Of a stretch of 8,262 nucleotides of DNA, positions 1 to 6,769 are shown piece by piece. The DNA is taken from contig JAJYFW010000060.1 in the NCBI GenBank assembly GCA_021785335.1, forward strand, positions 1-8,262, written 5' to 3'. The stretch is from Pseudomonadota bacterium (GTDB lineage: Bacteria > Pseudomonadota > Alphaproteobacteria > Acetobacterales > Acetobacteraceae). The notes beneath the pieces are model-generated. The model was not told where the DNA came from and ran no database searches. It saw only the letters and a list, made by a program, of their open reading frames with translations. How positions within the stretch are numbered: position 1 is the stretch's first letter; each line of letters starts with the position of its first letter. The position numbers were made by a program, and so were the translations under genes.

Positions 1-1
1 A

Positions 2-1378
<1,377 letters not shown>

Positions 1379-1379
1379 C

Positions 1380-1402
1380 GGGGCCCTGCCCCGCGCGGCC
1401 CC
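1380..1402. terminator. possible hairpin between convergent eno and the small secreted-protein gene
   Basis: Only 37 bp separate the stop codons of eno and the convergent minus-strand gene. This gap is almost entirely G and C. It contains GGGGCC at 1380-1385 pairing with GGCCCC at 1397-1402 around an 11-nt loop, with alternative GC-rich pairings just to the right. A hairpin here could serve both transcripts. Neither strand has a T-run after the stem, so a classic rho-independent terminator is not shown, and the call rests on position and pairing only. Confidence 0.25.
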
Positions 1403-1415
1403 GCGGCGCGGCCGC

Positions 1416-1703
1416 TCAGTGGAAACTGAAGCCCAGGAACAGCGAGGGCGGGGCCACCACGACGGGCGGCGCGTAGACGACGGGCGGGGGCACATAGACG
1501 GGCGGGGGCGCCACGTAGACCGGCGGCGGCGCCACATAGACCGGCGGCGGGCCGAAATAGACCGGCGGCGCCCAGCCACCGTGCCAATCCCCGTGCCCGT
1601 GTCCGTGCCAGTCGCCGCCACGGCCGTGCCAGCCATCGGCCAGCGCCGCGCCCGGCAGCGCCAGGGCCACGGCGGCGGCAATCAGGAGCGCGTTTCTCTT
1701 CAT
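1416..1703 (-). CDS. small secreted His-rich, Pro/Tyr/Val-repeat protein of unknown function
   Basis: This predicted 95-aa exported protein cannot be assigned a function. Residues 1-22 form a clear signal peptide: MKRN, a hydrophobic Ala/Leu core, and an ALA cleavage site before D23. Residues 23-44 are Gly/His/Trp rich with three WHG units (25-27, 32-34, 40-42), which could bind metal ions, although that is inference. Residues 46-86 are a proline-rich repeat of the PPPVYVA type with about seven-residue spacing. The tail SLFLGFSFH is hydrophobic. The start was chosen because AGGAGG lies 7 nt upstream of the ATG at 1703 and a proper signal peptide follows it. A longer reading from 1751 would add 16 unlikely residues ahead of the signal peptide. 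Small proteins with Pro-Val-Tyr repeats after a signal peptide are common in Proteobacteria and mostly uncharacterised. The gene is convergent with eno and divergent from the ftsB-like gene. Confidence 0.8.
   Translation of the reverse strand: MKRNALLIAAAVALALPGAALADGWHGRGGDWHGHGHGDWHGGWAPPVYFGPPPVYVAPPPVYVAPPPVYVPPPVVYAPPVVVAPPSLFLGFSFH
1492..1572 (-). repeat. 21-bp tandem repeat inside the small secreted-protein gene
   Basis: On the plus strand, units beginning ACATAGAC, ACGTAGAC, ACATAGAC and AAATAGAC start at 1492, 1513, 1534 and 1555, giving an exact 21-bp period over almost four copies. On the coding (minus) strand this encodes the seven-residue PPPVYVA-type repeat. The period is a multiple of three, so gain or loss of a unit would keep the reading frame. 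The copies differ at several bases, so this is an ageing repeat and not a fresh duplication. Confidence 0.75.
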
Positions 1704-1952
1704 CGCTGAGCCTCCTCGGGGTGTTTCTGTCTCTGTGTGGGCACGATCCAACCCTGCCTTTGGGACCGTCGCCGGGCGCTGTTATGGCAAATAGGTGGCA
1801 AATCTCCGGGCGGGGGTGAAAAATTTTTCAGAAACCTCTGGCAAATCGGAGAAAATGTGTTTCGAATCGCGCTTTCCCGACGTCCTGCCGATAGGCCACT
1901 CGTGTCCCTCTCCGCCTCGTCCCTGCTCCCCTCGCGCCTGCTGCCGTCGCGG
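1704..1952. promoter_or_regulatory. divergent intergenic region between the secreted-protein gene and ftsB-like gene
   Basis: This 249-bp stretch should carry the promoters for both divergent genes and is the most AT-rich part of the left half of the window. It contains three TGGCAAAT copies (1785-1792, 1796-1803, 1839-1846), the perfect palindrome TGAAAAATTTTTCA (1817-1830) and a GAATC site at 1864-1868. A weak plus-strand sigma-70 candidate is TTGGGA (1760-1765) followed 17 nt later by TATGGC (1783-1788). It matches the consensus poorly and overlaps the first repeat. I found no convincing minus-strand promoter. The plus-strand frame of the downstream gene stays open back to 1737, so its left boundary depends on which start is real. 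Confidence 0.55.
1785..1846. promoter_or_regulatory. candidate operator: three TGGCAAAT repeats flanking a 14-bp palindrome
   Basis: TGGCAAAT starts at 1785, 1796 and 1839. The offsets of 11 and 43 bp are about one and four helical turns, so all three copies would face the same side of the DNA. Between the second and third lies TGAAAAATTTTTCA (1817-1830), which equals its own reverse complement. Such an arrangement is typical of a binding site for one or more transcription factors, but no known regulator is recognised. On the minus strand the repeats read ATTTGCCA. Confidence 0.4.
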
Positions 1953-2318
1953 ATGACCGCTTCGCGCGCGGACGCCGCGCGTCCCAACGCCTCCTGGGGC
2001 CGGAGCATCCGGCGGCGGGTCCGCGGCATGGTCCTGCCGGCCGTCCTTTTCCTCTTTGCCGCGTATTTCGGCTGGCAGGCGACGCGGGGCAGCCGCGGCC
2101 TGCACGCCTATGCGGAACGCAAGCAGGAAGAGAAGGCAGCGCTCGCGGAACTCAAGACCGCGAAGCACGACCTCGCCGTCTGGGAGCGCCGGGTCGCCGC
2201 GCTGCGTGGCGACCACCTCGATCTCGACGTGCTCGACGAACGGGTGCGCGCGATGCTTAACCTCAGCCAGCCCAACGACATCATCGTCCCCTACGGGCCA
2301 GGCAAGAAGCTGTTCTGA
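1953..2318 (+). CDS. ftsB: FtsB/DivIC-family septum formation initiator protein
   Basis: This predicted 121-aa inner-membrane protein belongs to the FtsB/DivIC septum-initiator family, whose members join FtsL and FtsQ at the division site. It has a basic N-terminal segment (about 17-24), one transmembrane helix (about 26-43, MVLPAVLFLF onward), and a charged helical stretch (about 50-85) suited to a coiled coil. The tail holds LDLDVLDERVRAMLNLSQP, the DxLDERxRxxLN pattern typical of alphaproteobacterial members. The start is uncertain. The ATG at 1953 gives a usual family length but has no clear ribosome site. A GTG at 1902 (138 aa) has a weak AGG upstream, and the ATG at 2028 would begin inside the membrane helix. 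Position just before the pdh operon is common in Alphaproteobacteria. The family assignment is fairly firm; the division role comes from the family. Confidence 0.82.
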   Translation: MTASRADAARPNASWGRSIRRRVRGMVLPAVLFLFAAYFGWQATRGSRGLHAYAERKQEEKAALAELKTAKHDLAVWERRVAALRGDHLDLDVLDERVRAMLNLSQPNDIIVPYGPGKKLF

Positions 2319-2341
2319 GCAACCGGGTGCCGTAACGGCGC

Positions 2342-2368
2342 TGCGATCGCGGGGGCGGCCGCGACGCA
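2342..2368 (+). terminator. strong hairpin after the ftsB-like gene (terminator-like, no T-run)
   Basis: TGCG (2342-2345) and TCGCGG (2347-2352), separated by a bulged A at 2346, pair with CCGCGA (2359-2364) and CGCA (2365-2368) around the 6-nt loop GGGCGG. That is ten base pairs with a single bulge. It begins 23 nt after the stop codon of the ftsB-like gene, where a terminator would sit. The bases that follow, AGCTTGCC, do not form a T-run, so termination is inferred. It may instead protect the 3' end of the mRNA or be part of a longer pdh leader. Confidence 0.4.
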
Positions 2369-2438
2369 AGCTTGCCGAAGGCGGCGCCGCGCGCGAAGAA
2401 TCTTGCGCGGCAGGCGCCGAACGTCTCGGCCCGACAAG

Positions 2439-2483
2439 CGGTTAACCGAAATCTGGTTAACGTCTCGTATTGCATTGCACAAT
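2439..2483 (+). promoter_or_regulatory. candidate pdhA operator: GGTTAAC pair plus ATTG-N7-CAAT element
   Basis: CGGTTAACCG (2439-2448) is a perfect 10-bp palindrome, and GGTTAAC recurs at 2455-2461, 15 bp further on. Next comes ATTGCATTGCACAAT (2469-2483). Its outer arms ATTG and CAAT with seven bases between match the outer layout of the E. coli PdhR operator, ATTGGTNNNACCAAT. The inner GT/AC bases do not match. PdhR is best known in gammaproteobacteria, so a different GntR-family or unrelated regulator is as likely. The elements lie 76-120 bp before the pdhA start codon. Confidence 0.35.
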
Positions 2484-2558
2484 CACGGTTTTTCGCCATC
2501 CCGCGCTTGCGGCGGCCCGACCCGGTTGATAGGTCTCGCCCGATCTCGGGAGGTGCCC

Positions 2559-3569
2559 ATGGCGGTCGATGCGAAGAAGCGTGGCAAGGGCAGGGAGGCG
2601 GCGTCCGGCATGGACCGCGACCAGCTCCTCGCCGCGTACCGGAGGATGCTGCTGATCCGACGCTTCGAGGAAAAGGCGGGCCAGCTTTACGGCATGGGCC
2701 TCATCGGCGGCTTCTGCCACCTCTATATCGGCCAGGAGGCGGTGGTCGTCGGCATCCAGGCGGCCCTCGACGAAACCGACCAGGTCATCACCTCCTACCG
2801 CGACCACGGCCACATGCTCGCGACCGGCATGCAGGCGCGCGGCGTAATGGCGGAGCTCACCGGGCGCGCCACCGGGTATTCGCGCGGCAAGGGCGGCTCC
2901 ATGCACATGTTCAGCAAGGAGCGGAACTTCTTCGGCGGCCACGGCATCGTCGGCGCGCAGGTCTCGCTCGGCACCGGGCTTGCCTTCGCCAACGCCTATC
3001 GCGGCAACAACCGCGTCGCCGTGACCTATTTCGGCGAGGGCGCCTCCAACCAGGGCCAAGTCTACGAGAGCTTCAACCTCGCCGCGCTCATGAAGCTGCC
3101 TTGCATCTACGTGATCGAGAACAACAAGTACGGCATGGGCACCAGCGTCGAGCGCGCCTCCGCGAGCCGCGACCTCTCCAAGAACGCCGCCGCCTGGGGC
3201 ATCCCCGGCACGCAGGTGGACGGCATGGATGTCGAGGCGACGTGGGAGGCGGCGAAGGCCGCCGTCGCCTGGTGCCGCGCCGGCAAGGGCCCGTACCTGA
3301 TGGAGGTGAAGACCTACCGCTACCGCGGCCACTCCATGTCCGACCCCGCGAAGTACCGCACGCGCGAGGAGGTGCAGAAGATGCGCAGCGAGCGCGACTG
3401 CATCGAGCACGCGCGCCACCGGCTGGAGGGGATGGGCGTCGACGAGGCCGGCTTCAAGGCGATCGACGACGAGGTGAAGGCGGTGGTGCAGGAGGCCGCG
3501 GACTTCGCCCAGGCCTCGCCCGAGCCCGATCCCGCGGAGCTGTGGACCGACGTGCTGGTGGAGTGCTGA
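2559..3569 (+). CDS. pdhA: pyruvate dehydrogenase E1 component, alpha subunit
   Basis: This is the alpha subunit of the thiamine-diphosphate-dependent E1, which decarboxylates pyruvate and passes the acetyl group to lipoyl lysine. It works as an alpha2beta2 tetramer with PdhB. The 336 aa match the usual length. Seen are the start of the E1-alpha domain with RRFEEKAGQLYGMG (34-47) and HLYIGQEA (54-61), then YRDHGH (80-85), GGSMHMFS (112-119) and GHGIVGAQ with H128. The ThDP/Mg motif is GEG (159-161) through NN (188-189). The loop RGHSMSDPAKYRTREE (256-271) follows, with H258. The motif has Glu where PDH E1-alpha normally has Asp (GDG). Glu also occurs there in branched-chain E1-alpha, but overall similarity and operon partners point to pyruvate. 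The ATG at 2559 has GGGAGGTG just upstream; the frame is open further back but without a better start. It leads the pdh operon, with pdhB only 3 nt after its stop. Confidence 0.96.
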   Translation: MAVDAKKRGKGREAASGMDRDQLLAAYRRMLLIRRFEEKAGQLYGMGLIGGFCHLYIGQEAVVVGIQAALDETDQVITSYRDHGHMLATGMQARGVMAELTGRATGYSRGKGGSMHMFSKERNFFGGHGIVGAQVSLGTGLAFANAYRGNNRVAVTYFGEGASNQGQVYESFNLAALMKLPCIYVIENNKYGMGTSVERASASRDLSKNAAAWGIPGTQVDGMDVEATWEAAKAAVAWCRAGKGPYLMEVKTYRYRGHSMSDPAKYRTREEVQKMRSERDCIEHARHRLEGMGVDEAGFKAIDDEVKAVVQEAADFAQASPEPDPAELWTDVLVEC

Positions 3570-3572
3570 GCG

Positions 3573-4922
3573 ATGGCGACCGAGATCCTGATGCCGGCGC
3601 TCTCGCCGACCATGACCGAGGGCAAGCTCGCCCGCTGGCTCAAGAGCGTGGGCGACGACATCCGCGCCGGCGACGTCATCGCCGAGATCGAGACCGACAA
3701 GGCGACGATGGAGGTGGAGGCGGTGGACGAGGGCAGGCTCGCGCGCATCCTGGTCCCCGAGGGCACGGAGGGGGTGGCGGTGAACACGCCGATCGCGGTG
3801 ATCGGCGCCGACGGCGAGGCGGTGAAGCCCGCGCCCGTATCGACCCCGGCACCCGCCCCGGCGCCGACGCCCAGCCCCGCTCCGGCCGTTGCCGCGGCAC
3901 CGCGCGCGCCGGAGCCCGCGGGTGCGGCGGAAAAGGACTGGGGCCCGACCAAGCCGATCTCCGTGCGCGAGGCGCTGCGCGACGCCATGGCCGCCGAGAT
4001 GCGCGCCGACGACCGCGTGTTCCTGCTCGGGGAGGAGGTCGCGCAGTACCAGGGCGCCTACAAGGTCAGCCAGGGCCTGCTCGAGGAGTTCGGCGCGCGC
4101 CGCGTCATCGACACGCCGATCACGGAGCATGGCTTCACCGGCATGGCGGTGGGGGCGGCGCTCAACGGGCTCAGGCCAATCGTCGAGTTCATGACCTTCA
4201 ACTTCGCCATGCAGGCGATGGACCAGATCATCAACTCCGCCTCCAAGACGCTCTACATGTCGGGCGGGCAGATGGGCTGCCCCATCGTCTTCCGCGGCCC
4301 CAACGGGGCGGCGAGCCGGGTCGCGGCGCAGCACAGCCAGTGCTACGCCTCGTGGTACGCGCACGTCCCCGGCCTCAAGGTCGTCGCCCCCTGGTCGGCG
4401 GCGGACGCCAAGGGCCTGCTGCGCGCCGCGATCCGCGATCCCAACCCGGTGATCGTGCTGGAGAACGAGATCCTCTACGGCCACAGCAGCGAATGCCCGA
4501 CGGCGGACGACTTCGTGCTGCCCATCGGCAAGGCGAAGGTCGAGCGGCCCGGCACGCAGGTGACGATCGTTGCGTTCTCGATCATGGTGGGCGTGGCGCT
4601 CGCCGCGGCCGAGGCGCTGGCCGAGCAGGGGATCAGCGCCGAGGTGATCAACCTCCGCTCGCTGCGCCCGCTCGACACCGCAACGATCGTGGAGAGCGTG
4701 AAGAAGACCAGCCGGCTCGTCACCGTCGAGGAGGGCTGGCCCTACGCCGGCATCGGGGCGGAGGTCGCGATGCAGATCATGGAGCACGCCTTCGACTGGC
4801 TCGACGCGCCGCCCGCGCGCGTGCACGGCGCGGACGTGCCGCTGCCCTACGCCGCCAATCTAGAGAAGCTCGCGCTGCCGCAGCCCGCCTGGGTGGTGGA
4901 CGCGGTGAAGAAGCTGTTCTGA
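3573..4922 (+). CDS. pdhB: pyruvate dehydrogenase E1 component, beta subunit with N-terminal lipoyl domain
   Basis: This is the beta subunit of pyruvate dehydrogenase E1, fused to a lipoyl domain; the total of 449 aa is about 120 longer than plain E1-beta. Residues 1-80 are a biotinyl/lipoyl domain with K43 in [11 protein letters not shown] as the lipoylation site. Residues 86-117 are a flexible Pro/Ala linker. The E1-beta part (about 125-449) shows [16 protein letters not shown] (151-166) with the ThDP-activating glutamate region, [17 protein letters not shown] (180-196), [19 protein letters not shown] (205-223), QHSQ with H254, and the C-terminal transketolase-like domain ([12 protein letters not shown], 361-372). 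A lipoyl domain on E1-beta is known from alphaproteobacteria such as Zymomonas and rhizobia and gives the complex extra acetyl-carrying arms. The ATG lies 3 nt after the pdhA stop, with GGAG 9 nt before it inside pdhA, suggesting coupled translation. Confidence 0.97.
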   Translation: MATEILMPALSPTMTEGKLARWLKSVGDDIRAGDVIAEIETDKATMEVEAVDEGRLARILVPEGTEGVAVNTPIAVIGADGEAVKPAPVSTPAPAPAPTPSPAPAVAAAPRAPEPAGAAEKDWGPTKPISVREALRDAMAAEMRADDRVFLLGEEVAQYQGAYKVSQGLLEEFGARRVIDTPITEHGFTGMAVGAALNGLRPIVEFMTFNFAMQAMDQIINSASKTLYMSGGQMGCPIVFRGPNGAASRVAAQHSQCYASWYAHVPGLKVVAPWSAADAKGLLRAAIRDPNPVIVLENEILYGHSSECPTADDFVLPIGKAKVERPGTQVTIVAFSIMVGVALAAAEALAEQGISAEVINLRSLRPLDTATIVESVKKTSRLVTVEEGWPYAGIGAEVAMQIMEHAFDWLDAPPARVHGADVPLPYAANLEKLALPQPAWVVDAVKKLF

Positions 4923-4934
4923 GGAGATCGCGCG

Positions 4935-6260
4935 ATGGCCACCAACATCCTGATGCCCGCGCTCTCGCCGACGATGACCGAGGGCACGCTCGCGCGCTGG
5001 CTCAAGCACGAGGGCGATACGGTGAAGGCCGGCGACGTGATCGCCGAGATCGAGACCGACAAGGCGACGATGGAGGTCGAGGCGGTGGACGAGGGCGTGC
5101 TCGGCCGCATCCTCGTCGCCGACGGCACGCAGGGCGTGAAGGTGAACGACCCGATCGCGATCCTGGTCGAGCCTGGCGAGAAAGTGCCGGGTGGCGCCGC
5201 GCCAGCACCGGCACGCGCGCCGAAAGCCGCGACACCAGCGCCGGTGCCACCCAGTGCGCCCACGCCCACGCCCACGCCCACGCCCACGCCCGCAGCCGCG
5301 CCGGCCGCGGCACCGGCGGCGGCGGCCAACCTCCATGACGCCAGCCGCGTGTTTGCCTCCCCGCTCGCGCGCCGGATGGCGAAGCAGGCGGGGCTCGACC
5401 TCGGCGTGGTGAAGGGTTCCGGCCCCAACGGGCGCATCGTGCGCGCCGACATCGAGGCCGCGCTCGCGAAGCCCGCCGCGCCAGCCGCTGCCATGGCACC
5501 GAAGGCCGCCGCTCCCGCGCCGGCGCCTGTGTCCGCGGCCGGCCTGCCGCCGCACAAGCTCGTGCCGCACACAACGATGCGCCGGGTCATCGCGCGCCGC
5601 CTCTCCGAGGCCAAGGCGACGATCCCGCATTTCTACGTCTCGATGGACGTGGAACTCGACGCGCTGCTGGCGCTGCGCGCGAAGCTCAACGCCAAGTCGC
5701 CGGCGGAGGGCCCGGGCGCCTTCAAGCTCTCGGTCAACGACCTCATCATCAAGGCCTCGGCGGTCGCGCTGCGCCAGGTGCCGGGGGTGAACGCGTCCTG
5801 GTCGGACGAGGGCATCGCGCTCTACGACGACGTGGACATCTCGGTTGCCGTTTCGATCCCGGAAGGGCTGATCACGCCGATCGTGCGCCGGGCGGACGGG
5901 AAGGGCCTCGCCGCGATCAGCAACGAGATGAAGGACCTCGCGGCGCGTGCCAAGTCCGGAAAGCTGAAGCCCGAGGAGTTCCAGGGCGGCGGCTTCTCCA
6001 TCTCCAACATGGGGATGTACGGCGTCACCACCTTCTCGGCCATCATCAACCCGCCGCAGGCGGCGATCCTCGCGGTCTCCGCCGGCGAGAAGCGCGCGGT
6101 GGTGCGCAGTGACAGGACGGGGGGCGACCAGATCGCCATCGCAACGGTGATGACCTGCACGCTCTCGGTCGACCACCGCGTGATCGACGGCGCGCTCGGC
6201 GCAAGGTGGCTCGCCGCCTTCAAGCGCATCGTCGAGGATCCGATGAGCCTGATGCTGTGA
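4935..6260 (+). CDS. pdhC: pyruvate dehydrogenase E2 component, dihydrolipoamide acetyltransferase
   Basis: E2 forms the structural core of the complex and moves the acetyl group from lipoyl lysine to coenzyme A. The order of domains over 441 aa is a single lipoyl domain (1-80, lipoyl K43 in [11 protein letters not shown]), a Pro/Ala/Thr linker with a (PT)5 run (109-118), a peripheral-subunit-binding domain (about 137-175, [14 protein letters not shown] to [12 protein letters not shown]), a second Ala/Pro linker (179-203), and the catalytic domain (about 208-441). Catalytic marks are SISNMGMYG (355-363) and SVDHRVIDG (411-419) with H414 and D418. Having one lipoyl domain is normal for alphaproteobacterial E2. 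The ATG has GAGGAG overlapping the pdhB stop, 8 nt upstream, so pdhB and pdhC are clearly in one transcript. Its lipoyl domain is about 78 percent identical to that of PdhB over 82 residues by my count. Confidence 0.97.
   Translation: MATNILMPALSPTMTEGTLARWLKHEGDTVKAGDVIAEIETDKATMEVEAVDEGVLGRILVADGTQGVKVNDPIAILVEPGEKVPGGAAPAPARAPKAATPAPVPPSAPTPTPTPTPTPAAAPAAAPAAAANLHDASRVFASPLARRMAKQAGLDLGVVKGSGPNGRIVRADIEAALAKPAAPAAAMAPKAAAPAPAPVSAAGLPPHKLVPHTTMRRVIARRLSEAKATIPHFYVSMDVELDALLALRAKLNAKSPAEGPGAFKLSVNDLIIKASAVALRQVPGVNASWSDEGIALYDDVDISVAVSIPEGLITPIVRRADGKGLAAISNEMKDLAARAKSGKLKPEEFQGGGFSISNMGMYGVTTFSAIINPPQAAILAVSAGEKRAVVRSDRTGGDQIAIATVMTCTLSVDHRVIDGALGARWLAAFKRIVEDPMSLML
5258..5291 (+). repeat. 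GCCCAC hexanucleotide repeat in the pdhC linker
   Basis: Five perfect GCCCAC units (5258-5287) are followed by a partial sixth (GCCC to 5291). They encode the (Pro-Thr)n run in the flexible linker between the lipoyl and subunit-binding domains of E2. Because the unit is six bases, slippage would change linker length by two residues without breaking the frame. Such linkers are normally low in complexity and tolerate length change. Confidence 0.85.
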
Positions 6261-6273
6261 CGGAGCTTTTTCC

Positions 6274-6759
6274 GTGACCCCGGCGGGCGTCGTCTTCCGC
6301 GAGGCCAAGCCGGGCGACGAGACCCTCGTCGCCCATTTCGTCCGCCGCCTCGCCGAGTACGAGCGCATGGAGAACGAGGCGATCGGCACCGAGGCCGATT
6401 TCGCCCGCGCGCTCTTCGCGCCGAGGCCGCACGCGCACGCGATCATCATCGAGAAGGGGGGCGCGCCCATCGGCTTCGCGCTCTGGTACTACAATTTCTC
6501 GACCTTCCAGGCGCGGCCCGGCATCTACCTCGAGGACATCTTCGTGGAGCCCGCGCATCGCGGCGGCGGCATCGGCAAGGCGGTGTTCCGCTATCTCGCC
6601 GCGCGTGCCGTGGCCGAGGGCTGCACCCGCCTCAACTGGCAGGTGCTGAACTGGAACGCGCCTTCCATCGCCTTCTACCGCGGCCTCGGCGCCAGGCCGC
6701 TCGACGACTGGACCGGGATGCGCCTCGAGGGCGACAGCCTCGCCGCCCTCGCCGGATAG
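6274..6759 (+). CDS. GNAT-family N-acetyltransferase, spermidine/diamine acetyltransferase-like
   Basis: A 161-aa GNAT enzyme that should transfer the acetyl group of acetyl-CoA to an amine. The acetyl-CoA-binding motif is RGGGIGK (96-102). Other features resemble the spermidine/spermine or thialysine acetyltransferase (SSAT) group: LAEYERMENEA (26-36), IGFALWYYNFSTFQ (66-79), YLEDIFV (85-91) with E87 and D88, and WNAPSIAFYRGLGA (127-140). Y135 sits where SSAT has its general acid, Y140. The true substrate (polyamine, thialysine, other amine or a protein) cannot be told from sequence. Translation starts at GTG, with GGAG 8 nt upstream. The gene begins 13 nt after the pdhC stop and ends 10 nt before lpd, so it is part of the operon. 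Placement between E2 and E3 puts it under the same control as the source of acetyl-CoA, but it is not a subunit of any described complex. Confidence 0.88.
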   Translation: MTPAGVVFREAKPGDETLVAHFVRRLAEYERMENEAIGTEADFARALFAPRPHAHAIIIEKGGAPIGFALWYYNFSTFQARPGIYLEDIFVEPAHRGGGIGKAVFRYLAARAVAEGCTRLNWQVLNWNAPSIAFYRGLGARPLDDWTGMRLEGDSLAALAG

Positions 6760-6769
6760 GGAGAGAACG

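Larger units (their letters stand above)
2319..2558 (+). promoter_or_regulatory. pdh operon upstream region
   Basis: This 240-bp gap between the ftsB-like gene and pdhA shows no credible gene; reading frames that cross it lack family resemblance or a ribosome site. From left to right it holds a strong hairpin (2342-2368), a GAATC site (2398-2402), two GGTTAAC repeats (2440-2446 and 2455-2461), an ATTG-N7-CAAT element (2469-2483) and the pdhA ribosome site GGGAGGTG (2548-2555). The stretch 2440-2495 is distinctly less GC-rich than its surroundings, as expected for a promoter. No pair of -35 and -10 hexamers with good spacing stands out, so the transcription start is not assigned. Confidence 0.6.

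Noticed and set aside
1864..2402. GAATC (GANTC) sites at 1864-1868 and 2398-2402 as CcrM methylation control points
   Set aside because: Single 5-bp matches are weak evidence, and CcrM-dependent control has not been shown for this organism.
2442..2460. CtrA-like TTAA pair before pdhA
   Set aside because: The two TTAA cores are 11 bases apart, whereas the CtrA site needs TTAA-N7-TTAA. It is kept only as a generic GGTTAAC repeat.
2469..2483. Firm assignment of a PdhR operator
   Set aside because: Only the outer ATTG and CAAT match. The inner GT/AC bases are missing, and PdhR itself is mainly a gammaproteobacterial regulator, so it is listed only as a candidate element.
2457..4826. 789-codon open frame antisense to pdhA and pdhB
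   Set aside because: It has a His/Arg/Ala/Val/Leu-rich composition, no motif and no ribosome site. It mirrors the real genes, a common effect in high-GC genomes.
2372..5338. Very long open frame (988 codons) on the plus strand across pdhA, pdhB and the start of pdhC
   Set aside because: It lies out of frame with three well-recognised genes. Its translation is Arg/Gly/Ala-rich with no domain pattern, and it arises from GC-rich third positions suppressing stops.
4860..6470. 536-codon antisense frame over pdhC and the acetyltransferase gene
   Set aside because: It is shadow coding opposite clear catalytic domains. It spans two unrelated plus-strand genes and shows no family features.
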